From: CAWBRT01 sp050015355 | GTDB taxonomy: Bacteria > Acidobacteriota > Terriglobia > Terriglobales > Acidobacteriaceae | Assembly: GCA_050015355.1 (NCBI GenBank) | Contig: JBEKBO010000009.1 | Location: forward strand, 1 to 64,000 | Reading direction: 5' to 3' | Length of the DNA stretch: 64,000 nucleotides | Part shown: in pieces, positions 8,675 to 17,253 of the stretch | Layout: every line of letters starts with the position of its first letter | Numbering within the stretch: position 1 is the first letter of the stretch | Position numbers and translations under genes: made by a program | The notes under the pieces: model-generated | Databases searched by the model: none | Seen by the model: the letters and a program-made list of their open reading frames with translations, nothing else | What the model was told of the DNA's origin: nothing

Positions 8675-9772
8675 GTGCTGGTCGCCGACTTCGATTTCCC
8701 TCTTCCTGCCGAACTGATTGCCCAGGAACCCCTGGCGGATCGAGCCGCCGCCCGCCTGCTCCACCTGGTGCGTGCGACGAACAGCTTTGAAGATCGTGTT
8801 TTCAGCGATTTTGCGCGGCTGCTGCGGCCGGGCGACCTGTTGGTTCGAAACAATACCCGAGTGCTGCCGGCCCGTCTGCTCGGACATCGCTCCGGCGCCG
8901 TCGCGCAGCCTCTAAGCCCGCACAATCCGGCGGCAAAACAGTTTTTGCGCGGCCAGGTGGAGCTGTTGCTCACCCGGCATGTTGCCGCCGAACCCCAGAC
9001 TTGGCAAGCCCTGGTACGTCCCGGCCGGAAGATCGGCGTGGGTGAGGTGATCACCATCGCAAAAGGCGAGGTACAGCTCAAGGCCGAAGTGATTGCGCGC
9101 GGCGCCTTCGGAGAGCGGACCGTGCGCTTTGCGCCGGTCGACGACTTTTTCCAGCGGCTGGATACGCTCGGGCACGTACCGCTGCCGCCCTACATCGATC
9201 GTCCGGACCGTCCCGAGGACCGCGAACAGTACCAGACGGTTTATGCCACGCGTCCGGGTTCGGTCGCGGCTCCAACCGCGGGGCTGCACTTCACGCCGGA
9301 AATGCTTGAGCGGCTGCGCGAGCGCGGCGTGGAAAGCGCCGAGATTACACTGCACGTGGGCCTGGGAACCTTTCAGCCGGTGCGGACCGAAGTGGTGGAG
9401 CAGCATCGTTTGCACACCGAGCATTACGAAATATCCGCGCAGACTGCCGGCCAGATCGAGCGCGCCCGCCGGGAAGGCAGGCGAGTCGTAGCAGTGGGGA
9501 CGACCACGGTCCGCACCCTGGAGTACGCCGCCAGCCGGCACAAGGACGGGCACATCGAAGCGGAGACAGGCGAGGCCGACATCTTCATCTTTCCAGGATT
9601 CGACTTTCGCGTGGTTTCGGCGCTGCTCACCAACTTCCACCTGCCGAAATCGACGCTGCTGATGCTGGTGGCAGCCTTTGCAGGCCGCGAATTCATCCTG
9701 CGGGCATACGCGCACGCAGTGCATGAGCGCTACCGCTTTTTTTCTTACGGCGACTGCATGCTCATCGAGTGA
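8675..9772 (+). CDS. queA: tRNA preQ1(34) S-adenosylmethionine ribosyltransferase-isomerase
   Basis: A 365-residue QueA, which moves the ribosyl group of S-adenosylmethionine to preQ1 in tRNA to form epoxyqueuosine. Family segments include LIAQEPLADRAAARLL, GDLLVRNNTRVLPARL, AAPTAGLHFTPEML and TNFHLPKSTLLMLV. It begins with GTG at 8675; a TATAAT hexamer ends only six bases before it, so the message may be leaderless. No tgt or other queuosine gene is adjacent. A loop of about 15 residues after HRSGAVAQPL is longer than in E. coli QueA. Confidence 0.95.
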   Translation: MLVADFDFPLPAELIAQEPLADRAAARLLHLVRATNSFEDRVFSDFARLLRPGDLLVRNNTRVLPARLLGHRSGAVAQPLSPHNPAAKQFLRGQVELLLTRHVAAEPQTWQALVRPGRKIGVGEVITIAKGEVQLKAEVIARGAFGERTVRFAPVDDFFQRLDTLGHVPLPPYIDRPDRPEDREQYQTVYATRPGSVAAPTAGLHFTPEMLERLRERGVESAEITLHVGLGTFQPVRTEVVEQHRLHTEHYEISAQTAGQIERARREGRRVVAVGTTTVRTLEYAASRHKDGHIEAETGEADIFIFPGFDFRVVSALLTNFHLPKSTLLMLVAAFAGREFILRAYAHAVHERYRFFSYGDCMLIE

Positions 9773-9854
9773 CGCTTCTGCAAGCTGACGTGCCCGCACT
9801 TAGGTGAGCACCGGCCGCGAAGGCGGAGGTCGGCGGCTATGCTAAACTGCCCGC

Positions 9855-10385
9855 ATGAGCAACCTGATCCTTGGCCGTCCGGATACTTCCGAGTACCCTC
9901 CTTATGCGGCAGTTTATGTAAATCTTGTTGTGGGCGACCAGATACTGCCTATCCTCGCCGCCCAACTTGAGCAGAGCACGGCGTTGTTGAAGAGTGTCGA
10001 TGATCGTCGCGCCTCCGAGTTCGCGTATGCTCCCGGCAAATGGACAATCAAGCAGATTCTGGGCCACATCATTGATACCGAGCGTATTTTTGGCTACCGC
10101 GCGCTTTGTGTCGCGCGCAATGACGCCACTCCGCTGCCGGGCTTTGAACAAGATGACTACGTGGCTGCCGGCTCTTTCAACGAGCGCGCGCTGAACGGTC
10201 TGATCGACGAATATCGTGCCGTTCGTCAGTCCACCATCGCGCTCTTCCAAAACCTTCCTCAGCAGGCTTGGCTGCGCCAAGGCATCGCCAACAAATACAG
10301 CGTTACGGTTCGCGGCCTGGCCTTTCTTGCCGCTGGACATGAGTTGCACCACGTAAAGATTCTGCGGGAGAAGTATTTGCCGTAG
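9855..10385 (+). CDS. DinB family protein
   Basis: A 176-residue four-helix-bundle protein of the DinB/YfiT superfamily, putative metal-dependent thiol transferases or hydrolases. The likely metal histidines sit in WTIKQILGHIIDTERIF and AAGHELHHVKIL near the C-terminus, the usual positions for DinB_2 proteins. Many members use bacillithiol or mycothiol, but nothing here identifies the cofactor. It lies between queA and polA on the same strand with an 80-base gap on each side. Confidence 0.8.
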   Translation: MSNLILGRPDTSEYPPYAAVYVNLVVGDQILPILAAQLEQSTALLKSVDDRRASEFAYAPGKWTIKQILGHIIDTERIFGYRALCVARNDATPLPGFEQDDYVAAGSFNERALNGLIDEYRAVRQSTIALFQNLPQQAWLRQGIANKYSVTVRGLAFLAAGHELHHVKILREKYLP

Positions 10386-10462
10386 GCTTTGCCGCGGGCC
10401 GGTTCGAAGACCCGGCGGTAACGGGGCTTCGCGTCTCCCTGATTCCTGCTAGAATTTCTTGC

Positions 10463-13327
10463 TTGCCACAGAAGAAAACATCCTCGAAGGCGTCCAAGCC
10501 GGTAGAGCCGGCGAAAGCTGTTGCCGCCCTTCCGGAAGACGCCAAGGGCCGCGTTTTTTTGATCGACGCCATGTCTTTCATCTTCCGCGCCTATCACGCC
10601 ATGGCGCGGCAGCGGCCCATGTCGACCAAAACGGGCATTCCAACCAGCGCAACTTACGTCTTCGTCAACATGCTCAACAAGCTGCGCAAGGACTTCGCTC
10701 CCGAGTACATCGCGGCGGTTTTCGACGTGGCCGCCCCGACCTTTCGCGACGAGCAGGCAGCCGGCATGCCCACGTTGCGCAAGTATGACCGCGAGAGTGG
10801 CGAGTACAAGCAGGTGGCCTACGACGGCTACAAGGCGCAACGCGTGGCCATGCCGGAAGATCTGGCGCAGCAGGTCCCCTACATCCGCCGCGCGCTGGAG
10901 ATCTATCGCATTCCGATCCTTGAAGCCGCCGGCTTCGAAGCCGATGACGTCATCGGCACCCTGGCGCGGCTCGCCTCGGCGCAATCCTATGCGGTGTATG
11001 TCGTCTCCAGCGACAAAGATATGCTTCAACTGGTGGACGAGCGCGTATGCGTGCTGAACCCGCCCAAGGACAACCTGATCTGCGATCATGCCAAGGTCGA
11101 GGAGATCCTGGGCGTTCCGCCCGAGCGCGTCATCGACGTCATGGCACTGCGTGGCGACTCCATCGACAATGTGCCGGGCGCTCCCGGCATCGGCGACAAA
11201 GGCTCGGTGGAGCTGATTCAGCGCTACGGCTCGCTCGACAACCTGCTGGAGCATGTCGGCGAGATTGAACGCAAAACCTACCGCGAATCGCTGCTGCACA
11301 ATCGCGATGCCGTGTTGCTGAGCCGCAAACTGGTGACCATCGACCGCAATGTGGCCGTTGAGTTCAACCCCGAGTCGATGAAAGCGCAGCCGCCTGACGT
11401 GCCCGCGGCGCGGCAATTGTTCACCGAACTCGAATTCACTTCGCTGGTCAAGGAGTTCCTGGAAGAAGGCACCGAGATCGGCGAGACCGACTACCGTGAG
11501 GCGAAGTCGGCCGACGATGTGGAATCTGTTTTTGCCGCCGTGCCCGACGGAGGCGCATTGGCAATCGCCATTGAGGCGGCAGCTCCCACAGAGGTTGAAG
11601 AAGCTGCTCTGGCCGAAGAAGCTGCACTAATGACCGAGGAGGCGGAAGAAAAAGAAGAGCCGCCACCGCTGTTCGCATCAGCGCAGGAAACCGCAGCCGC
11701 GCAAGGAATCGCTGCAGCCGGGCTAAGAGTAGCCGAAGCCGCCGCGAAAAGACCGCAAAGGATAGCCATTTCCGCACAGCCCGGCCGCGCGATGATCGTT
11801 CAGCTCAATGATGAAGAGCTGCGGTCGGCAGTGACCGCCGAAGTCCATGAAGGAGTGCCGCTGGCGGTCCACGACTACAAGGCAGCTATTCATGCCTTAG
11901 ACCGGAATTATATTGCCCTGGAGGAAGTGCGGCATGACCTGATGCTCTATTCCTATCTGCTCGATCCGACCTACTCGTCGCACACCCTGAAGGATATTGC
12001 GCTGCGCAAGCTGAGCCTCAGGCTGACGGGTGAAGTCGCCGAGGCAGCGGACGTAACCGGCCGCCTGCTCTTGCTGCGCAAGGAAGTGGAAGAAGCGGGG
12101 CTCACCGAAGTTTACGAGCAGATCGATTTGCCGCTGGTCCCCGTGCTGCGGCGCATGGAAGATGCCGGCGTGAAGCTTGACTGCGAATTGCTGGCCGGCC
12201 TTTCGCAGCGGCTGGCGCGCGACTGCGACGCCAAGGCGCGCGATATCTACCAGAAGGCGGGCGTCGAGTTCAACATCAACTCGCCCAAGCAGCTTGGAGA
12301 TGTGCTGTTCAACCGGCTGAACCTGTCCAAGCCGCTTAAGTACGGCAAGGGACGCACGATTTCGACCGCCCAAGATGTGCTGGAAGCATTGGCCGCCGAG
12401 CACGAGGTGCCCCGGCTCGTGCTGGACTACCGCCAGCTTTCGAAGTTGAAGTCGACCTATGTCGATGCGTTGCCCGTGTTGTGCCGGGCTGGAACCAGCC
12501 GTCTGCACACCAGCTTTAACCAGGTGGGGACTGCAACCGGAAGATTGTCTTCCAACAACCCGAATCTGCAAAACATTCCCATCCGCACCGAACTGGGCCG
12601 CGAGATTCGCGCGGCGTTCATCGCCGAGCCCGGCAACGTGCTGCTGGCCGCCGACTATTCGCAGATCGAGTTGCGGCTGCTGGCGCACTTCTCGGAAGAT
12701 CCGTTGCTGGTCGAAGCCTACCGGCGCGGTGACGACATCCACACGCTCACGGCGGCGCAGGTCTTTGGCGTGCCGCCGCTGATGATCGACGCCGAACACC
12801 GCCGCCGCGCCAAGGCGGTGAACTTCGGCATCGTCTACGGACTCTCGCCGTTCGGACTCTCGCAGCAGCTCGGCATCGATACCAAAGAGGCCAAGCGTTT
12901 CATCGACGCCTACTTCGAGAAATACAAGGGAGTAACCGCGTTCATCGAAAAGACGCTCGCGGATGCGCGGCGCGATGGCCTGGTAAAAACGCTGTTCGGG
13001 CGGGTGCGGCCTATCCCCGACATCCTCAGCAAAAACGCCAACCTGCGCGGCTTTGCCGAGCGCACGGCGGTCAATACCCCGTTACAGGGAACCGCGGCCG
13101 ACCTCATCAAACTGGCGATGATCCGCATCGACCACGAACTGCGCGAACGCAAGCTACGCTCGCGGATGCTGTTGCAGGTGCACGACGAGCTGGTCTTCGA
13201 GACCCCCGAGGCAGAAGTGGACGCCCTGCGCGAACTGGTGAAGCGCGAGATGGAACAGGTGCATGCGCTGCGGGTTCCGCTGGTGGTGGAGATCGGAGTG
13301 GGGCTGAACTGGCGGGATATGGATTAG
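10463..13327 (+). CDS. polA: DNA polymerase I, probably without proofreading
   Basis: A 954-residue family A polymerase starting at TTG (10463), since the conserved RVFLIDAMSFIFRAYHA begins 30 residues later. Residues about 30-320 are the 5'-3' nuclease (SSDKDMLQLVDE, GDSIDNVPGAPGIGDKG). Residues about 560-954 are the polymerase, with motif A DYSQIELRLLAHFS, motif B RRAKAVNFGIVYG and motif C VHDELVFE. The central 3'-5' exonuclease fold has lost its metal residues: the E. coli DTE site reads AIE-AAA here and the Asp424 region reads HDYKAAIHAL. A Glu/Ala-rich insert occupies about residues 375-400. Repair synthesis and Okazaki-fragment maturation should remain. Confidence 0.96.
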   Translation: MPQKKTSSKASKPVEPAKAVAALPEDAKGRVFLIDAMSFIFRAYHAMARQRPMSTKTGIPTSATYVFVNMLNKLRKDFAPEYIAAVFDVAAPTFRDEQAAGMPTLRKYDRESGEYKQVAYDGYKAQRVAMPEDLAQQVPYIRRALEIYRIPILEAAGFEADDVIGTLARLASAQSYAVYVVSSDKDMLQLVDERVCVLNPPKDNLICDHAKVEEILGVPPERVIDVMALRGDSIDNVPGAPGIGDKGSVELIQRYGSLDNLLEHVGEIERKTYRESLLHNRDAVLLSRKLVTIDRNVAVEFNPESMKAQPPDVPAARQLFTELEFTSLVKEFLEEGTEIGETDYREAKSADDVESVFAAVPDGGALAIAIEAAAPTEVEEAALAEEAALMTEEAEEKEEPPPLFASAQETAAAQGIAAAGLRVAEAAAKRPQRIAISAQPGRAMIVQLNDEELRSAVTAEVHEGVPLAVHDYKAAIHALDRNYIALEEVRHDLMLYSYLLDPTYSSHTLKDIALRKLSLRLTGEVAEAADVTGRLLLLRKEVEEAGLTEVYEQIDLPLVPVLRRMEDAGVKLDCELLAGLSQRLARDCDAKARDIYQKAGVEFNINSPKQLGDVLFNRLNLSKPLKYGKGRTISTAQDVLEALAAEHEVPRLVLDYRQLSKLKSTYVDALPVLCRAGTSRLHTSFNQVGTATGRLSSNNPNLQNIPIRTELGREIRAAFIAEPGNVLLAADYSQIELRLLAHFSEDPLLVEAYRRGDDIHTLTAAQVFGVPPLMIDAEHRRRAKAVNFGIVYGLSPFGLSQQLGIDTKEAKRFIDAYFEKYKGVTAFIEKTLADARRDGLVKTLFGRVRPIPDILSKNANLRGFAERTAVNTPLQGTAADLIKLAMIRIDHELRERKLRSRMLLQVHDELVFETPEAEVDALRELVKREMEQVHALRVPLVVEIGVGLNWRDMD

Positions 13328-13918
13328 CTACCCCCGACGCCAGGCGATGTGCAGGCCTTTGCCCACCGGAGCGACCGTACAGATGAATCCCGGCAGGCGC
13401 TCGACCATCGTCCGGTATGTGGCGACCTCTTCCGGGTGCGAGAGAACGTTGTCGGCGAGCAGCAGAGCGTCGCCGGTCAACTTGGGGAGCAGGAGTTCCA
13501 GTTGCGCGGGTGCGCTGACGCGGTCGGCGTCGAAGAAGACGCAGTCGAAATGTGGAGGCAGCGAGCGGACAATATCCGTCGCGTCGCCCTCGATCAGCTC
13601 GACCGGCGAGAGCAATCCGGCGCGAGTCAGGTTCTGACGCGCCTGCGCCAGCTTTTCGGGGAAGCGTTCGATGCTGACCAAGCGCGCGTCCGCTGTGCGC
13701 CGGAGGGCTTCGGCGAGCCAGATCGTGCTGTAGCCGTTGGAGGTGCCGATCTCGAGCACGCTCCTCCGCCGGGTCGACTGGAGCAACAACCAGATCAACT
13801 CCGCCGTCGGTCGCTCCAGGTTCAACAGCTTGTAACGCCGCTCGCTGACGCGCTGGTCATTTTCGCGGCCAAGCTCTTCCAGTTCCGTCAGGAGCTGCTC
13901 GATTGCTGGTTCGAACAT
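13328..13918 (-). CDS. class I SAM-dependent O-methyltransferase
   Basis: About 196 residues. Two ATGs compete: one at 13930 and one at 13918. GGAGGA sits within the first codons of the longer form and is correctly spaced only for the shorter, so 13918 is preferred. SAM-binding motif I is VLEIGTSNGYSTIWLA, followed by ARLVSIERF and FDCVFFDADR, which carries the metal-binding Asp of the catechol/caffeoyl-CoA O-methyltransferase family (Methyltransf_24). LLLADNVLSHPEE completes the metal site. The substrate is unknown. Its stop abuts the polA stop in tail-to-tail orientation. Confidence 0.87.
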   Translation of the reverse strand: MFEPAIEQLLTELEELGRENDQRVSERRYKLLNLERPTAELIWLLLQSTRRRSVLEIGTSNGYSTIWLAEALRRTADARLVSIERFPEKLAQARQNLTRAGLLSPVELIEGDATDIVRSLPPHFDCVFFDADRVSAPAQLELLLPKLTGDALLLADNVLSHPEEVATYRTMVERLPGFICTVAPVGKGLHIAWRRG

Positions 13919-14040
13919 GCCGTCCTCCATCGTTAGCGACTGCTCACGCCAAGGGTATCAGCACAACATTGTTAATGAGGTAATCTGCGGCTTGGAGGCA
14001 GCGGGATGTACAAGGACGTTCAAAAGGAGGTCATCCCGGA

Positions 14041-15432
14041 TTATTCCCTGCTCGTCTGCCGGCGATCGCCGATAGCCTGCTCCAGCGCGTCGGAAATGGC
14101 CGCGGCATGTTTCCGCATCAATGGCTCGGATTCGGCCTCGATCATGACGCGCGCCAACTTCTCGGTGCCGGAGTAGCGGACGACCACGCGCCCATTGCCA
14201 TCGAGCTCGCGCTCGGCCTCGCTGATGGCGCCGGCCACGCTCGGCATTTTACCGAAAGGAACCTTCTCGCGCACCCGGATATTACGAATCACCTGCGGGA
14301 AAACTTTCAGGTCGGCCACCAATTCGCTCAGCTTTTTTCCCGAGCGGCCAAGCACTTCAAGCACGCGCAGCGCCGTGAGCAGACCATCGCCGGTGGTCGA
14401 CTCGCCATCCATAAACAGAATGTGGCCGGACTGTTCGCCGCCAAGTCTGGCTCCGGTGCGCAGCATTTCCTCCAACACGTACTTGTCGCCAACCTGGGCG
14501 CGCAGCATGCATATGCCGGAGTTGCGCAGCGCCTTGTCGAGTCCCATGTTTGACATGGTGGTGGCGACCACGGTGTCGCGCGCGAGCCTGCCGCGGGCTT
14601 TCATGTCGCGCGCCGCCACCAGCATCACGGCGTCGCCGTCGACCACTTTGCCTTGCTCGTCGGAAAACAGCGCCCGGTCGCAGTCTCCGTCGAAGGTGAT
14701 TCCACAGTCGAAAGCGCCGGCGGAGTCGCGCACCTCGGCGGCAACATGCTCGGGATGCAGTGCGCCGCAGCCGGCATTAATATTGCGTCCGTCCGGCGAG
14801 ACATGCAGATAACTGGCTTCGACGCCGCACTGGCGGAACAGCTCTGGCGCAACCGCCGCTGATGCGCCATTGGCGCAATCAATCAGCACGCGAAAGCCGA
14901 GCAACTTGGCGGCATCCACGTTGGTGGCAAGCCATTGCACGTAGCTTTCGCGCAGACCCGCGACCTCGGGCAACGGCGCGGGAGACGAGCCACAGTCAAA
15001 GTCTCCCGTGAGATCGTCGAGGTGGCTGAAGATCTCCTGCTCGATTTCGTGCTCGATGGCGTCGGCCAGCTTCATGCCATCGCGGCCGAAGAGCTTGATG
15101 CCGTTATCCATCCAGGGATTGTGCGACGCGGAGATAACAATTCCCGCCGAGAATTTGCGCGCCCGCGTCAGGTAGGCCACGCCGGGAGTCGTCATGACGC
15201 CTGCATTCACGTATTCGGCTCCCGCTGCTCGAAGACCGCCAGCCAGGGTCCCGGCGATCCAGGTGCTGGATTCGCGCGTGTCCCGGCCGATCAGCACCCG
15301 GGTTTGCCCGGCGCCGTCGCGGCGCAGCAAACGCGCGCCCAGCGCGCGTCCGATGGCGAATACAGTACGCTGGTCGAGCGGATACTCTCCGGCAACACCG
15401 CGTATTCCGTCGGTTCCAAACAGTTGTCTCAT
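14041..15432 (-). CDS. glmM: phosphoglucosamine mutase
   Basis: A 463-residue alpha-D-phosphohexomutase that converts glucosamine-6-phosphate to glucosamine-1-phosphate for peptidoglycan precursors. The phosphorylated serine is Ser103 in ISASHNP, the metal loop is DGDCDRAL, the sugar-specificity loop is GEQSGHI and the phosphate-binding loop near the C-terminus is RYSGTEKLARV. It is the last gene of a cdaA-cdaR-glmM operon, 23 bases after cdaR. In Firmicutes GlmM binds and inhibits CdaA, so co-transcription fits a link between c-di-AMP and wall synthesis. Confidence 0.96.
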   Translation of the reverse strand: MRQLFGTDGIRGVAGEYPLDQRTVFAIGRALGARLLRRDGAGQTRVLIGRDTRESSTWIAGTLAGGLRAAGAEYVNAGVMTTPGVAYLTRARKFSAGIVISASHNPWMDNGIKLFGRDGMKLADAIEHEIEQEIFSHLDDLTGDFDCGSSPAPLPEVAGLRESYVQWLATNVDAAKLLGFRVLIDCANGASAAVAPELFRQCGVEASYLHVSPDGRNINAGCGALHPEHVAAEVRDSAGAFDCGITFDGDCDRALFSDEQGKVVDGDAVMLVAARDMKARGRLARDTVVATTMSNMGLDKALRNSGICMLRAQVGDKYVLEEMLRTGARLGGEQSGHILFMDGESTTGDGLLTALRVLEVLGRSGKKLSELVADLKVFPQVIRNIRVREKVPFGKMPSVAGAISEAERELDGNGRVVVRYSGTEKLARVMIEAESEPLMRKHAAAISDALEQAIGDRRQTSRE

Positions 15433-15455
15433 GATGCCCGTGTTCCTGGCGACAA

Positions 15456-16130
15456 TTACTCAACTCCATTGGATGGTGACTTCTGCGTCACGACGGTTAC
15501 TCGCACGGGGTAGGGGTTGCTGACCTTCACCAATGGGTCTGTCGTGTAAACAGTGGTGGTAAACGTGGCGCTGCCGATTACGCCGGTGGCGTCGACCGGG
15601 TCGGTGATGGCGCTGTCGATCAGCGCTACGCGCAGGCTCGGTCCGTCGACCTGCACGGTTGGCGGCACAACCGTAGTTGCCACGATGCGGAATCCGGAAA
15701 CCAGCGAACCGGTGATTCGCGCACGCACCGGAACAACCCGCTGTTCCGGCCGGTCGAAGCTCAGGCGAAGCTGCGCCGGAATAATCTGTTCGATCTCGGC
15801 GCCTTTGGGCATGCGGATGGAATTCGCGCGAATGGGATACGTGTGTTCCCCCTGAGTTGCGCTGGAAAGATCGATCACCGGATGGATATCCAACTGCGCC
15901 AGCTCGCGCAGCACGCGCGCGGGACCGCGTACGCGGATTTGCACATGCGGGGGGACTTCGGAGCTGAACTGCAAGGCTTTCGGGACCTGGTAGAACTCGA
16001 TCGGAACGCTAATCAGCACCTGCGCCTGAGGCTCACGCGCAACCGTCCACCACAGCAGCATGGCGACGGCAAGCGAAAGCACTTTGAGTCCGAAATGGCG
16101 GGTGAAGAGCTGGCGGACGAAGTCGAGCAT
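15456..16130 (-). CDS. cdaR: YbbR-domain regulator of diadenylate cyclase
   Basis: A 224-residue protein with one N-terminal membrane anchor (LKVLSLAVAMLLWWTVAR) followed by two YbbR-type beta domains exposed outside the membrane. CdaR homologues bind CdaA and adjust c-di-AMP synthesis. The start codon lies one base after the cdaA stop, and glmM follows after 23 bases, so the three genes are one operon. It is shorter than Bacillus CdaR, which carries four YbbR domains. Confidence 0.88.
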   Translation of the reverse strand: MLDFVRQLFTRHFGLKVLSLAVAMLLWWTVAREPQAQVLISVPIEFYQVPKALQFSSEVPPHVQIRVRGPARVLRELAQLDIHPVIDLSSATQGEHTYPIRANSIRMPKGAEIEQIIPAQLRLSFDRPEQRVVPVRARITGSLVSGFRIVATTVVPPTVQVDGPSLRVALIDSAITDPVDATGVIGSATFTTTVYTTDPLVKVSNPYPVRVTVVTQKSPSNGVE

Positions 16131-16131
16131 C

Positions 16132-17013
16132 TTACTTTTCGACCTCCGGCTGGCCGCTATCGGGATTGCGGCCGATCTGCTCGAATTGCTGGTCGAGTTC
16201 AGGAGTGGCGGATTCGGTGCCGTGCGCCGCGCCGGGACGGACGAGGTGCCGCAACAACTCGCTCATGCGTTCCCGCAAGCGCTCCGGCGACAACTCGCGT
16301 TCGATGTTTCCGGCCACCGCAAGGCTAATGCCGCCCGTCTCCTCGGAAACGATGACGGACATCGCATCGGTTTCCTCCGTGATGCCAATGCCCGCGCGGT
16401 GCCGCGTACCGAGTTGCGTCGAGAGCAGCGGATTGATCGACAGCGGAAGGAAGCAGGCGGCGGCGGCGATGCGGTCTTTTTTCACGATAACCGCTCCGTC
16501 GTGCAGCGGCGCGCTGGGACGGAAGATGGTGGCCAGCAGATCGTAGGAAAGCTGTGCGTCCAGCGGGACACCGCTTTCAATGTACGTCCGCAACCCGATC
16601 TCGCGCTCGATCACGATCAACGCTCCGGTCTGGTTCTGCGAGAACAGGTTTGCGGCCAGGATAATATCGTCATAGACCTCGCTGACGCTGGCCTGTACCG
16701 AGCGGCTGAGAGTAAGGCGGCGGCCGATGCGCGCCAGCACCTGGCGAATCTCTCCCGCAAACACGACAATCAGGGCGAAAATTCCGTAGGGCAGCAGGGT
16801 ACCGATCAGCCAGTCGAGCGTGCGCAAATCGGTCTTGTGGGCGACGTAAAACGTCAACACCAGGGCTCCGACCCCGACCAGCATGGGCGCTGCACGCGTG
16901 CCCCGTATCAGCAAAAGAAACTGGTAGATAAGAGCAGCCACCAACAGGATGTCGACGACCGACCAAACAGACAAGGACGGCAAGCGTTCCGTGATGTTGG
17001 TGAGCAGGTGCAT
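16132..17013 (-). CDS. cdaA: diadenylate cyclase
   Basis: A 293-residue membrane enzyme that joins two ATP into c-di-AMP. Three N-terminal membrane helices (about residues 15-37, 42-60 and 70-88) precede the DAC domain. The catalytic motifs are PLHDGAVIV (DGA) and GTRHRAGIGITE (RHR). The C-terminal tail of about 50 charged residues (ELLRHLVRPGAAHGTES onward) is longer than the minimal enzyme. First gene of the cdaA-cdaR-glmM operon. C-di-AMP controls potassium and osmolyte balance in the bacteria where it is studied. Confidence 0.94.
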   Translation of the reverse strand: MHLLTNITERLPSLSVWSVVDILLVAALIYQFLLLIRGTRAAPMLVGVGALVLTFYVAHKTDLRTLDWLIGTLLPYGIFALIVVFAGEIRQVLARIGRRLTLSRSVQASVSEVYDDIILAANLFSQNQTGALIVIEREIGLRTYIESGVPLDAQLSYDLLATIFRPSAPLHDGAVIVKKDRIAAAACFLPLSINPLLSTQLGTRHRAGIGITEETDAMSVIVSEETGGISLAVAGNIERELSPERLRERMSELLRHLVRPGAAHGTESATPELDQQFEQIGRNPDSGQPEVEK

Positions 17014-17140
17014 GCGATTTGCCGACAGCGCTGCGGTACTTATACCCCATTGTAATGCAGTCTGCCGTGTCTATCTTTGGGGAAATAACCCTGATCCGAA
17101 CTTGGGACGTCGGCCCTGGAGACGCAAAGCCGGTGCCGAT

Positions 17141-17180
17141 CGGGGTCCCCCGCGCGCGTTGTGGTTGCGCGTGGTGGGGC
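17141..17180 (+). repeat. R1 palindromic repeat, copy A
   Basis: About 40 bases built on GGGGTCCCC...TGGTTGCGCGTGGTGGGG, able to fold into a stem of CCCC-cgcgcg / cgcgc-GGGG type. One of seven R1 copies in the window (A to G), all between genes. Confidence 0.7.
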
Positions 17181-17253
17181 TGAGACCGTACGGACGAGGC
17201 ACTCAGTCCAGCATGGGGCATCAGCCGATCCAAGGTAGAATGCCAATAGACGC

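Noticed and set aside
10386..10440. GGTTCGAAGACC resembling a tRNA T-loop
   Set aside because: No acceptor stem, D-arm or anticodon arm can be built around it. I found no tRNA in the window.
14023..14036. AAAGGAGGTCATCC, almost the complement of the 3' end of 16S rRNA
   Set aside because: No start codon follows on the plus strand and no other rRNA sequence surrounds it; a chance match or an unused ribosome site.
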